This document shows positions 1 to 8,366 of a stretch of 64,000 nt of DNA, in pieces (the first letter of the stretch is position 1; every line of letters starts with the position of its first letter). The position numbers and the translations under genes were made by a program. The stretch covers positions 201,554 to 265,553 of the forward strand of contig NZ_JBBHZZ010000005.1 of the NCBI RefSeq assembly GCF_037482405.1, read 5' to 3'. The stretch is from Pseudokineococcus marinus (lineage in GTDB: Bacteria; Actinomycetota; Actinomycetes; Actinomycetales; Quadrisphaeraceae). The notes beneath the pieces are model-generated. The model made no database searches. It worked only from the letters and a program-made list of their open reading frames with translations, and had not been told where the DNA came from.

Positions 1-913
1 GGCCGCGCGGCTCTACGCCGGCGCCGCCGAGGCCCGGGGCGCCTGGGACGCCCGCCTCGAGGCGCTCGTCGTCGACGCCGTCGTGCGCGGCGACGTCGAC
101 GACGGCGTCCGGTCCCGGCTGTCGGCGCTCGGGTGGGGCCGCCCCGCCGTCGTCACGGTCGTCGTCGGCTCCGCGCCGGCCGGGTCGCCGGAGGACGTCA
201 TCGCCCGGCTCCGGCGGGCGGCGCGCGCGTCCGCGGACGACGCCCTCGTCGGCCTCCAGGGCGAGCGCCTCGTCGTCCTCCTCGGCCTGTCCTCCCGCCC
301 GCGCCGAGGTCCTGACCGGGGCACGCCGGAGGACGGCTCCGCGGCCGCCCGGAGCACCGCCGCCGGGCGCGTCGACCTGCGGGCCGCGACCACCGCCCTC
401 GCCCGCCTCTTCGGGCCCGGACCCGTCGTCGTCGGCCCCGCGGTGCCGGACCTGGCCGCGGCGGGCGCCTCGACCCGCGCCGCCCTGTCGGGCCTGGCCT
501 CGGCGCGCGCCTGGCCCTCGGCGCCCCGCCCCGTGCTCGCCGACGAGCTGTGGCCCGAGCGCGTGCTCTCCGGCGACGTGCGCGCCCGGCGCGCGCTCCT
601 CGACGTCGTGTACCGGCCCCTCGTGGCCGCCGGCGGCGCCCTGGCGCAGACCGTCACGACCTACCTCGAGCAGGGCCGCTCCCTCGAGGCCACGGCCCGG
701 CTGCTCTTCGTCCACCCGAACACCGTCCGGTACCGGCTGCGCAAGGCCGCGGACGCGACGGGGTGGGACGCCACCTCCCCGCGCGACGCGCTCGTGCTGC
801 AGGTGGCGCTCGTCGTCGGCGCCCTCGCCGACGGCCCGGCGGCCCCCCGGCCGACCGGGGCCGGTGTCGAGGCCGCCGGGGGCCCCGCGCCGCCGAGCGA
901 CGCCGCGAGCTGA
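1..913 (+). CDS. PucR/FasR-type transcriptional regulator, 3' part
   Basis: The reading frame is open from the first bases of the window, so the start lies upstream. About 303 residues are visible. The C-terminal part holds a PucR-type HTH (HTH_30) around the segment EATARLLFVHPNTVRYRLRK, which is the most conserved stretch of this family. The middle is a poorly conserved Ala/Gly/Arg-rich region like the GGDEF-like part of PucR proteins. The gene lies directly upstream of fabD in the same direction. In Streptomyces a PucR-family protein, FasR, sits at this place and activates the fab operon. The same role here is inferred from position and family. A 212-base gap separates it from fabD, so fabD probably has its own promoter. 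Confidence 0.85.
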   Translation, partial: AARLYAGAAEARGAWDARLEALVVDAVVRGDVDDGVRSRLSALGWGRPAVVTVVVGSAPAGSPEDVIARLRRAARASADDALVGLQGERLVVLLGLSSRPRRGPDRGTPEDGSAAARSTAAGRVDLRAATTALARLFGPGPVVVGPAVPDLAAAGASTRAALSGLASARAWPSAPRPVLADELWPERVLSGDVRARRALLDVVYRPLVAAGGALAQTVTTYLEQGRSLEATARLLFVHPNTVRYRLRKAADATGWDATSPRDALVLQVALVVGALADGPAAPRPTGAGVEAAGGPAPPSDAAS

Positions 914-1041
914 TCCCGGACGTCGACGGCGGACGACGACGTCACCGGCGCCCCACGCGCCACCACAGCCCCAGGTCGTCACGGCTTGGAGCCGCCCGTC
1001 GACGCACCGTCACGCCCCGTCCACCCGCCGGCCACCGCCCG

Positions 1042-1060
1042 TTGTAGGAATGCTCCAAAG
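1042..1060 (+). promoter_or_regulatory. AT-rich imperfect inverted repeat upstream of fabD (candidate FasR site)
   Basis: The stretch TTGTAGGAATGCTCCAAAG stands out as AT-rich in very GC-rich DNA and has an imperfect dyad (TTGTAGGA against TCCAAAG). It contains TAGGAA, a possible -10 box, about 75 bases before the fabD GTG. No good -35 is visible. A regulator site or promoter for the fab operon is the natural reading. That it binds the upstream FasR-like protein is inference. Confidence 0.4.
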
Positions 1061-1125
1061 TCGCCGCCCGGGTGCTGTCGGCGTCCGCACCGCCCGGTCG
1101 CCCGCGCGCGCACCAGAGTCGAGCC

Positions 1126-2313
1126 GTGCTCGTCATCGCGTGCCCCGGCCAGGGGTCCCAGACGCCCGGCTTCCTCACCCCGTGGCTGGAGGTCCCCGGC
1201 TTCGCCGACCGGCTGCACTGGCTCTCCGTCGTCGCCGGCCTGGACCTCGAGGCCCACGGCACCACCTCCGACGCGGAGACCATCCGCGACACGGCCGTCG
1301 CCCAGCCCCTCATCGTCGCCAGCGGTCTCGTCTCGCTGCTGGCCCTCTTCCCGCAGCCCGCCGACGCCTTCACCGTCGTCGGCGCCGGGGCCGGCCACAG
1401 CGTCGGGGAGATCACCGCGGCCGCCGCGTCCGGCGTCCTGTCGGCCGAGCAGGCCATGGTGCTCGTGCGCGAGCGCGGCCGGGCCATGGCCGACGCCAGC
1501 GCGCAGGCGCCCACGGGCATGAGCGCGGTCGTCGGCGGCGACCCCGAGGAGGTCGCCGCGGTGCTCGAGCGCCACGGGCTCGTCGCCGCCAACGCCAACG
1601 GCGCCGGCCAGGTCGTGGCCGCCGGCACGCGCGACCAGCTCGAGGCCCTGCGCGGGGACGCGCCGGCCCGGGCCCGCGTCATCCCCCTGCAGGTCGCCGG
1701 CGCCTTCCACACCGAGCACATGGCGCCCGCCGTGCCGGTGCTCGAGCGCCTCGCCCGCGCGATCACCACGCACGACCCGCGCGTGCTCCTGGCCTCCAAC
1801 GCCGACGGCACCGTGGTCCACGACGGGCGCGAGGTGCTCTCCCGCCTCGTCGCGCAGGTCGCGCGGCCCGTGCGCTGGGACCGGTGCATGGAGACCTTCG
1901 CCGACCTCGGCGTCACCGGCGTCCTCGAGGTCCCGCCCGCGGGCACGCTGGCGAACCTCGCCAAGCGCGCGCTGCCCGGCGTCGAGACCTTCGCGCTGAA
2001 GACGCCCGACCAGCTCGACGCCGCGCGCGAGTTCGTCGCCCGCCACGGCGAGCGCAGCACCGTGACGACGACGCCCACGTGGCGGCTCGTCGTCGCCCCG
2101 GCCAAGGGCGTCGTCCGGGTGCAGGGGCCTCGCGAGGAGGGCGCCCGCGTCGAGGCCGGCGCCGTCGTCGCCCGCGTGGAGGGCCTGCGCGACGGCGTCG
2201 ACGCCAGCGCCCCGCACGGCGGCAGCGTCGTCGAGTGGCTCGTCGAGGACGGCGACCCGGTCTCCCCCGGCCAGCCGCTCGTGCGCCTGCACCCCGCCGG
2301 CGGCGCCGCGTGA
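1126..2313 (+). CDS. fabD: malonyl-CoA:ACP transacylase with C-terminal biotinyl/lipoyl-like domain
   Basis: 395 residues. FabD moves malonyl from CoA to the ACP thiol for chain elongation in the cytoplasm. Seen: the N-terminal GQGSQ loop (residues 8-12), the nucleophile motif GHSVGE with Ser92, and catalytic His195 in GAFHTEH. I chose the GTG at 1126 because the protein then begins VLVIACPGQGSQ, as in related FabDs; an in-frame ATG at 1072 would add an unlikely basic leader. The usual family length is about 310. The extra C-terminal part, residues ~318-395, has the two-fold pattern of a biotinyl/lipoyl domain (APAKGVV...EEGARVEAGAVVARVE, then APHGGSVV...EDGDPVSPGQPLV), but the MKM-type acceptor turn reads EGLRDGV and has no lysine. 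It cannot be biotinylated in the normal way, so a docking role is a guess. It overlaps fabH by GTGA. Confidence 0.95.
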   Translation: MLVIACPGQGSQTPGFLTPWLEVPGFADRLHWLSVVAGLDLEAHGTTSDAETIRDTAVAQPLIVASGLVSLLALFPQPADAFTVVGAGAGHSVGEITAAAASGVLSAEQAMVLVRERGRAMADASAQAPTGMSAVVGGDPEEVAAVLERHGLVAANANGAGQVVAAGTRDQLEALRGDAPARARVIPLQVAGAFHTEHMAPAVPVLERLARAITTHDPRVLLASNADGTVVHDGREVLSRLVAQVARPVRWDRCMETFADLGVTGVLEVPPAGTLANLAKRALPGVETFALKTPDQLDAAREFVARHGERSTVTTTPTWRLVVAPAKGVVRVQGPREEGARVEAGAVVARVEGLRDGVDASAPHGGSVVEWLVEDGDPVSPGQPLVRLHPAGGAA

Positions 2314-3335
2314 GCGCCCCGACGACGGCGCCCGTGCTGCGCACGCGCCGCGGGCCCGAGCACGCCCGGATCATGGGCGTCGGCGCCTGGCGGCCCGAGC
2401 GCGTCGTCACCAACGAGGAGGTGTGCCAGCACATCGACTCGACCGACGAGTGGATCCGCCAGCGCACCGGCATCGAGGCGCGCGGCTGGGCCGACGCGGG
2501 CACCTCCGTCGTCGACATGGCCGTGCACGCCGGCGCCGAGGCGCTGGCCGCGGCCGGCGTCGAGCCCTCGCGGGTCGGCGCCGTCATCGTCGCCACGGTG
2601 TCGCACCCGTACCAGACCCCCGCCGCCGCCACCCAGGTCGCGGACCGGCTCGGCGCGACACCCGCTGCGGCGTGGGACGTCTCGGCCGGGTGCGCCGCCT
2701 TCTGCCACGCCGTCGCGCAGGCCGCCGACCTCGTGCGCGGGGGGACGTCGGAGCACGTGCTCGTCGTCGGCGTCGACAAGCTGTCCGACTTCACCGACCT
2801 CAGCGACCGCTCGACGGCGTTCCTCTTCGCCGACGGCGCGGGCGCCGTCGTCGTCGGCCCGTCGGACACGCCCGGCATCGGCCCGACGGTGTGGGGCTCC
2901 GACGGCTCGCAGTGGGACGTCATCCGCAACCGCACCTCGTGGCTCGAGCACCGCGACGCCGTCGCGGAGGCCGTGGCGTGGCCGGCGCTGCAGCAGGAGG
3001 GCCAGAAGGTCTTCCGCTGGGCGGTCTTCGCCATGGCGCCCCTGGCGCAGCAGGCCATCGACGCGGCCGGGATCACGGCCGGCGACCTCGCCGCCTTCAT
3101 CCCGCACCAGGCCAACATGCGGATCATCGACAAGCTGGCCAGCCAGGTCGGGCTGCCGGAGCACGTGGCGATCGCCCGTGACATCCGCACGACCGGCAAC
3201 ACCTCGGCGGCCTCGGTGCCCCTCGCCATGCACCGGATGCTCGCCGAGGGCCAGGCGCCCTCCGGCGGCCTCGCGCTGCTCATCGGCTTCGGCGCCGGGC
3301 TGTCCTACGCCGCCCAGGTCGTCGTCCTGCCCTAG
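2310..3335 (+). CDS. fabH: 3-oxoacyl-ACP synthase III
   Basis: 341 residues. FabH condenses an acyl-CoA starter with malonyl-ACP and so starts fatty-acid synthesis. The complete triad is visible: Cys128 (SAGCAAF), His266 (PHQANM) and Asn297 (TTGNTSA). The GTG start at 2310 overlaps the fabD stop (GTGA), which indicates translational coupling. Length is normal for the family. The starter preference (acetyl or branched acyl-CoA) cannot be read from sequence alone; actinobacterial FabH proteins often take branched starters. Confidence 0.96.
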   Translation: MSAPTTAPVLRTRRGPEHARIMGVGAWRPERVVTNEEVCQHIDSTDEWIRQRTGIEARGWADAGTSVVDMAVHAGAEALAAAGVEPSRVGAVIVATVSHPYQTPAAATQVADRLGATPAAAWDVSAGCAAFCHAVAQAADLVRGGTSEHVLVVGVDKLSDFTDLSDRSTAFLFADGAGAVVVGPSDTPGIGPTVWGSDGSQWDVIRNRTSWLEHRDAVAEAVAWPALQQEGQKVFRWAVFAMAPLAQQAIDAAGITAGDLAAFIPHQANMRIIDKLASQVGLPEHVAIARDIRTTGNTSAASVPLAMHRMLAEGQAPSGGLALLIGFGAGLSYAAQVVVLP

Positions 3336-3459
3336 CGGCCACCCCGTCCCCCCGCCCCGGCGGGTCGCACCACCGCACCACGCAGACCAGCACCACCTGC
3401 CGACCAGCACGACCCCGACGGCGCGCACCCGGCGCGCCAGAGACGAGGAGCACGCACCC

Positions 3460-3708
3460 ATGGCCCAGAGCGAGAACGAGATCCTCGACGGCATCGCCGA
3501 GCTCGTGAACGAGGAGACCGGCCTGCCCAAGGAGTCGGTCGAGATGGACAAGTCCTTCACGGACGACCTCGACATCGACTCGCTGTCGATGACCTCGATC
3601 GTCGTGCACGCCGAGGAGAAGTTCGGCGTGACGATCCCCGACGAGGACAGCAAGAACCTGCGCACGGTGCGCGACGTCGTCGCCTACATCCAGCAGGCCC
3701 AGGGCTGA
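3460..3708 (+). CDS. acpP: acyl carrier protein
   Basis: 82 residues, acidic, the usual size. The phosphopantetheine site is Ser41 in DDLDIDSLSM. The ATG at 3460 is set by a GAGGAG ribosome site at 3445-3450. It lies 124 bases after fabH and 160 bases before fabF, so it is spaced apart from its neighbours, unlike the overlapping fabD/fabH and fabF/accD pairs. A perfect 14-bp hairpin follows the stop codon. Both facts fit separate tuning of ACP, which cells need in large molar excess. It carries the growing acyl chain between the Fab enzymes. Confidence 0.97.
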   Translation: MAQSENEILDGIAELVNEETGLPKESVEMDKSFTDDLDIDSLSMTSIVVHAEEKFGVTIPDEDSKNLRTVRDVVAYIQQAQG

Positions 3709-3721
3709 GACGCCCTCCGCG

Positions 3722-3755
3722 CCGCACCGCCCCGGCACCGCCCGGGGCGGTGCGG
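3722..3755 (+). terminator. perfect 14-bp GC hairpin between acpP and fabF
   Basis: Arms 3722-3735 and 3742-3755 are exact reverse complements around a 6-base loop, starting 14 bases after the acpP stop. No T-tract follows. It may be a partial terminator or a 3' stabiliser of acpP mRNA, because fabF continues in the same direction. Confidence 0.6.
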
Positions 3756-3868
3756 TGAGCACCGGCGCCACCCCGCGCCCCGAGCGCACCGGCGCACCGC
3801 CGCCCGGCCCGCTCGCCCCCCGCACCTCCCCACCCACGACCCGGGTCACCGGACCAGGAGGACGTCCC

Positions 3869-5161
3869 ATGTCCGAGCAGACGCCCCGCAGCGCAGCCGC
3901 GGGCACGAGCGGCGCCGTCGTCGTGACGGGGATGGGCGCCACCACCCCGCTCGGCGGTGACGTGCCGAGCACCTGGGAGGCGGCCCTCGCCGGCCGCTCC
4001 GGCGCCCGACCGCTGACCATGCCCTTCGTCGAGGAGCTCGGCCTGCCGGTGACCTTCGGCGGCACGCTGGCCGTCCCGGCGACCGACGTCCTCCCGCGGC
4101 ACGAGTCCAAGCGCCTCGACCCCTCGGCGCAGTACGCCCTCATCGCCGGCCGCGAGGCCTGGGCGCAGGCGGGCGCCCCCGAGGTGGAGGGCGAGCGCCT
4201 CGGCGTGGTCGTCGCCACCGGCATCGGCGGCGTGACCACGCTCATCGGCGCCTACGACGTCCTCCGCGAGCGCGGCCCCCGGCGCGTGCTGCCCCTCACC
4301 GTGCCGATGCTCATGCCCAACGGCGCCGCCGGCGCCCTCGCCATCGAGTTCGGCGCGCAGGCGGGCGCCCACAGCCCCGCCTCGGCCTGCGCCTCCGGCG
4401 CGGAGGCCATCGCCTACGCCGCCGAGATGATCCGCACGGGTCGCGCCGACGTCGTCATCGCGGGCGGCACCGAGGCCGCGATCCTCGCGCTGCCCATCGC
4501 CGCCTTCGCGTCCATGCACGCGCTCTCCCTGCGCAACGACACGCCCGAGACCGCCTCCCGCCCCTACGACGTCACGCGCGACGGCTTCGTGCTCGCGGAG
4601 GGCGCCGGAGTCGTCGTCCTCGAGTCCGAGGCGCACGCGGCCGCCCGCGGCGCCCGCGTGCTCGGCACCGTCGCCGGCGCCGGCATCACCTCCGACGCCC
4701 ACCACATCGCCGCCCCGGACCCGGAGGGCCTCGGCGCCACGCGCGCCATGCGCCTCGCCCTCCAGCAGGCCGGCGCGCAGCCGAGCGACGTCGTCCACGT
4801 CAACGCGCACGCGACGTCGACCCCGGTCGGCGACGTCGCCGAGGCCGTCGCCCTGCGCGCCGCCCTCGGCGGCGCCACCGACGGCGTGGCGGTGTCGGCC
4901 ACGAAGTCGATGACCGGCCACCTCCTCGGCGGCGCCGGGTCCCTCGAGGCGATCTTCTGCCTCAAGGCGCTCGAGGACGGCCTCGCCCCGCCGACGATCA
5001 ACGTCACCGAGCTCGACCCGCAGATCGACCTCGACGTCGTCCTCGACGAGCCGCGGAAGATCCCGAGCGGCCCCGACGTCGTCGCGCTCAACAACGCCTT
5101 CGGCTTCGGAGGCCACAACGCCGCCCTCGCGATCACCGGCCCCCGCGGCGGTGCGGCGTGA
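3869..5161 (+). CDS. fabF: 3-oxoacyl-ACP synthase II
   Basis: 430 residues. FabF condenses acyl-ACP with malonyl-ACP during elongation. The Cys-His-His set is present: Cys174 (SACASGAEA), His314 (NAHATST) and His351 (MTGHLLGG). The ATG at 3869 has AGGAGG about 7 bases upstream; an earlier in-frame start at 3755 lies in the hairpin region and is unlikely. The stop overlaps the next gene by GTGA, so fabF and the carboxylase subunit are probably translated as a coupled pair. Confidence 0.96.
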   Translation: MSEQTPRSAAAGTSGAVVVTGMGATTPLGGDVPSTWEAALAGRSGARPLTMPFVEELGLPVTFGGTLAVPATDVLPRHESKRLDPSAQYALIAGREAWAQAGAPEVEGERLGVVVATGIGGVTTLIGAYDVLRERGPRRVLPLTVPMLMPNGAAGALAIEFGAQAGAHSPASACASGAEAIAYAAEMIRTGRADVVIAGGTEAAILALPIAAFASMHALSLRNDTPETASRPYDVTRDGFVLAEGAGVVVLESEAHAAARGARVLGTVAGAGITSDAHHIAAPDPEGLGATRAMRLALQQAGAQPSDVVHVNAHATSTPVGDVAEAVALRAALGGATDGVAVSATKSMTGHLLGGAGSLEAIFCLKALEDGLAPPTINVTELDPQIDLDVVLDEPRKIPSGPDVVALNNAFGFGGHNAALAITGPRGGAA

Positions 5162-6597
5162 GCGCCGTCGCGGCGCCCGAGGCGGCGGCCGCCGCCGAGG
5201 TCGACCCCAAGGACCCGCTGCACCGGCTGCGGCTCCTCTTCGACGAGGGCAGCGCCGAGGCCATCACCCCCGCCGACGACTCGGGCATGCTCGCCGCCAC
5301 GGGCACGGTCGACGGCGCCCCCGCCGTCGCCTTCGCCTGCGACGCCCGGGTGCAGGGCGGGGCCATGGGCTCCGCCGGCAGCCGCGTCATCCTCACCGCC
5401 TACGAGCGGGCGCTGGCCGACGGCGTGCCGGTCGTCGGCGTCTGGCACTCCGGCGGCGCGCGGCTGCGGGAGGGCGTCGTGTCGCTCGACGCCTTCGGCG
5501 CCGTCTTCGCCGTCATGACCCGCGCCTCCGGCGTCGTGCCGCAGGTCTCCGTCGTCGTGGGCCCGGCCGCCGGCGGCGCCGCCTACGGCCCCGCGCTCAC
5601 CGACGTCGTCGTGCTGGCGCCCGAGGGCCGCGTCTTCGTCACGGGCCCCGACGTCGTGCGCTCCGTCACCGGCGAAGACGTCGACGCCGCCCGCCTGGGC
5701 GGGCCGGAGCCCCACGGTCGCCGCTCGGGCGTCGTGCACGTCGTCGCGGAGTCCCAGCACGGCGCCTACGCGCAGGCGCGCAAGCTGGTGCACCTGCTCG
5801 GCGCCCAGGGGGCGATGGACGTCGCCTCCGTCGTCGAGCGCGACCTGTCGGCGCACCTGCCGGACAACGTCAGGCGCGCCTACGACGTCCACCCGCTCGT
5901 CGACGACCTCCTCGACTCCCCCGCGGGGCACGGCGAGGACGACGGCTCGCTCGAGCTGCACCCGCGCTGGGCGCCCAACGTCGTGACGACGCTGGGACGC
6001 ATGGGCGGGCGGACGGTCGGCGTCGTCGCCAACAACCCGCTGCGCCTCGGCGGCTGCCTCGACTCCTCCTCGGCGGAGAAGGCGGCGCGCTTCGTGCGGC
6101 TGTGCGACTCGCTCGGCGTGCCCCTCGTCGTCGTCGTCGACGTGCCGGGGTACCTGCCCGGCGTCGGCCAGGAGTGGGACGGCGTCGTGCGCCGCGGCGC
6201 CAAGCTGCTGCACGCCTTCGCCGAGTCCGTCGTGCCGCGCGTGACCCTCGTGACGCGCAAGACCTACGGCGGGGCCTACATCGCCATGAACTCCAAGTCG
6301 CTCGGCGCGACGCGGGTCTTCGCGTGGCCGACGTCGGAGGTCGCCGTCATGGGCGCCGTCGCCGCCGTGCGGATCCTGCACCGCCGCCGGCTCGCCGAGG
6401 TGCCCGCCGACGCGAAGGCGGAGGTGGAGGCCGAGCTGGCCGCCGAGCACGAGCAGCTCTCGGGCGGGCTCGCGCGCGCGGTGGAGATCGGCGTCGTCGA
6501 CGAGGTCGTCGAGCCGGTGGCGACCCGCACGGCCCTCGCGGGTGCCATCGCCGCCGCGCCGCAGCGGCGCGGGCGGCACGGCAACATCCCGCTCTGA
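5158..6597 (+). CDS. accD: acyl-CoA carboxylase carboxyltransferase (beta) subunit
   Basis: 479 residues, GTG start overlapping the fabF stop. The crotonase-like carboxyltransferase fold has two halves: an N-terminal half with GGARLREGV, and a C-terminal half with KTYGGAYIAMNSKSLGA and EVAVMGA, the oxyanion-hole loops of acetyl/propionyl-CoA carboxylase beta chains. It transfers CO2 from carboxybiotin to acyl-CoA and so makes malonyl-CoA for FabD. The biotin-carrying alpha subunit is not in the window. Being last in the fab operon fits an acetyl-CoA substrate, but substrate choice is inferred. A strong hairpin at 6605-6648 follows. Confidence 0.92.
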   Translation: MSAVAAPEAAAAAEVDPKDPLHRLRLLFDEGSAEAITPADDSGMLAATGTVDGAPAVAFACDARVQGGAMGSAGSRVILTAYERALADGVPVVGVWHSGGARLREGVVSLDAFGAVFAVMTRASGVVPQVSVVVGPAAGGAAYGPALTDVVVLAPEGRVFVTGPDVVRSVTGEDVDAARLGGPEPHGRRSGVVHVVAESQHGAYAQARKLVHLLGAQGAMDVASVVERDLSAHLPDNVRRAYDVHPLVDDLLDSPAGHGEDDGSLELHPRWAPNVVTTLGRMGGRTVGVVANNPLRLGGCLDSSSAEKAARFVRLCDSLGVPLVVVVDVPGYLPGVGQEWDGVVRRGAKLLHAFAESVVPRVTLVTRKTYGGAYIAMNSKSLGATRVFAWPTSEVAVMGAVAAVRILHRRRLAEVPADAKAEVEAELAAEHEQLSGGLARAVEIGVVDEVVEPVATRTALAGAIAAAPQRRGRHGNIPL

Positions 6598-6604
6598 CGC
6601 GGCT

Positions 6605-6648
6605 GCACGACGGAGGGGCACCCCCGAGGGGGCGCCCCTTCGTCGTGC
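6605..6648. terminator. bidirectional terminator between accD and DUF3145
   Basis: A ~20-bp stem (arms 6605-6624 and 6629-6648, one A-C mismatch and one G-U pair, CGAG loop) starts 8 bases after accD. The DUF3145 gene on the other strand ends at 6798, so the hairpin can serve both. There is no T-tract, as usual in this DNA. From 6649 to 6797 I see nothing else. Confidence 0.75.
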
Positions 6649-6797
6649 CGTGGACGTGCTCCTGCCCGGACTTCACAGCCTTCGTCCGCCGACGAGGCGC
6701 CCGGGGCGGGACTTCGCCGCCTTCTTCCGCCGGGGACGAGCCGGGGAGGACGCGACGCCGTCGCCCTCCCCCGCCTGCGGCGTCGACCGCCGCCGGG

Positions 6798-7301
6798 TCA
6801 GCCGACGCGGTGCAGCCAGCGGACGGGCGCGCCGTCGCCGGCGTAGCGGAAGGGCTCGAGCTCGTCGTCCCACGCCGTCCCGAGGGCCAGGTCGAGCTCG
6901 GCGCGCACGTCGGCGGCGGAGTCGACGGCCGCCTCGAGGGCCGCGCGGACGCGGTCCTCGGGCACGAGGACGTTGCCGTGGACGTCGGTGACGGCGTGGA
7001 AGATGCCCAGCTCGGGCGTGTGGCTCCACCGGCCGCCGTCGACGCCGGGGCTCGGCTCCTCGGTGACCTCGTAGCGCAGGTGCGCCCAGCCGCGCAGCGC
7101 GGACGCCAGGCGGGCGCCCGTGCCCTGCTCGGCCTGCCACGACAGCTCGGTGCGGTAGGCGCCGGGTGCGACCGGCTGCTCGATCCAGTCCAGGGTCGCG
7201 GACACGCCGAGGACCCCGCTCGCCGCCCACTCGACGTGGGGCAGCAGCGCGCGGGGCGAGGAGTGCACGAAGAGGACTCCGCGCGTCAGTGCTCCGGGCA
7301 T
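6798..7301 (-). CDS. DUF3145 family protein
   Basis: 167 residues, ATG at 7301 with AGGAGGG upstream on the minus strand. The sequence, beginning MPGALTRGVLFVHSSPRALLPHVEW, matches DUF3145, a family found across Actinobacteria and often next to the fab operon. No catalytic motif or membrane segment is visible. Conserved blocks include HVEWAASGVLG and SWQAEQGTGARLASALRGW. The function is unknown. Its position convergent to the fatty-acid operon suggests, but does not show, a link with lipid metabolism. Confidence 0.85.
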   Translation of the reverse strand: MPGALTRGVLFVHSSPRALLPHVEWAASGVLGVSATLDWIEQPVAPGAYRTELSWQAEQGTGARLASALRGWAHLRYEVTEEPSPGVDGGRWSHTPELGIFHAVTDVHGNVLVPEDRVRAALEAAVDSAADVRAELDLALGTAWDDELEPFRYAGDGAPVRWLHRVG

Positions 7302-7504
7302 GTCAGACCCTCCTGTGTCGGTGGAGCGAGGTGCGTCTTCCCCAACGTCCTCGACCGACCGGCCAGGTGGCTCACGTGCACGTGCCGTGACGGCGCAGCG
7401 CCGTCGCGCGCATGCTGCCAGACCGTCGCCCGCGCCGCCAGCAGGTCCACCGCACCGGCGCCCCGGACGGGCGAGCCGGCGGCTGACGAGCGCACGATGG
7501 GCGC

Positions 7505-8137
7505 GTGAGCCCCCGCGAGCAGCCGCGCCGCCCGACCTTCCTCGGGCCGCGGGCGATGGACAGCCTGCAGGCGCCCGGTGACGCGGCCGGGCGGGAGGCG
7601 GCCGCGCACGCCACGGCTCGGCTGCTCGTCGAGGGCGCGCAGAGCTCCGGCGACGCCGAGGTCGCCGCGCGCCTCGTCGGCCTGGCGGACGAGCACGGCC
7701 TCGAGCTGCTCGCGCAGCTGTGGGCGGACGCCGCGCCCGAGTCCCTCCCCGGCGCGCTGTGGCGCCTGTACGTGCTGCGGCAGTGGGTGCACGGGGCTCC
7801 GTCGGAGGCGTCGCGGCAGTTCGACGAGGGACGGCGGCGGGCGCCCGTCCTCGAGGCCGTCGCCGGCGTCGCCGACCCGCCGGGCCCTGACGAGGTCCGT
7901 CAGCAGGTGGACGCCGTCCTGGCCGGGGTGGCGACGGGCGACTTCGCCGTCACGCTCGAGCGCGCCGCGGCCTTCGCCCGGGTCGTCGCCGTGGGGCGCG
8001 CCGACCTCGCCGACGAGGAGCCGTGGCCGGCCGCCGACGTGGAGGACCCTCTGACGACGTCCGCCGGGCGCCTCGTGCGCACCGCGGAGCACCTCGAGGC
8101 CTGCGCCGGTCGTTGGAGGTCCGGGTCCCTGCTCTGA
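7505..8137 (+). CDS. conserved hypothetical protein next to DUF3145
   Basis: 210 residues, GTG start at 7505. The protein is mainly helical and Ala/Leu-rich, with segments such as LPGALWRLYVLRQWV and GDFAVTLERAAAFARVVA. I do not recognise a characterised family; similar proteins seem to occur in other Actinobacteria near DUF3145. No signal peptide, membrane helix or metal motif is visible. It is divergent from DUF3145, with about 200 bases between them that must hold both promoters. The 229 bases after it hold a small hairpin (8269-8283) and no gene that I can support. Confidence 0.7.
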   Translation: MSPREQPRRPTFLGPRAMDSLQAPGDAAGREAAAHATARLLVEGAQSSGDAEVAARLVGLADEHGLELLAQLWADAAPESLPGALWRLYVLRQWVHGAPSEASRQFDEGRRRAPVLEAVAGVADPPGPDEVRQQVDAVLAGVATGDFAVTLERAAAFARVVAVGRADLADEEPWPAADVEDPLTTSAGRLVRTAEHLEACAGRWRSGSLL

Positions 8138-8366
8138 GCGGGCGCCCGGTGCCGCGGCCGGCCGCCCGGGCGACGCCCCCGGCTCGCCTCCGCCGGCGCG
8201 ACGTGGACGGCCGCCCGTGGTTACAGTGGTCGCGCGCCGGGCCGCGGTAGCCCCGGGCTCCACATGAAGCCGCTTCGAGCGGCCACGCGCCGAGAGGCGC
8301 TCCCGGCCCGGCGCACCTCTTCCCCCCGCACGCCCCCGGTCCTCACCTCGCCGCCGAGGCGGCGGG

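Noticed and set aside
942..3665. A 907-codon open frame on the minus strand across the fab genes
   Set aside because: It mirrors fabD-fabH-acpP, has no family resemblance, and long antisense frames are expected when third positions are nearly all G or C.
8229..8270. A 13-codon frame after a TACAGT box
   Set aside because: The product is not recognisable, no -35 is present, and the frame is too short to support.
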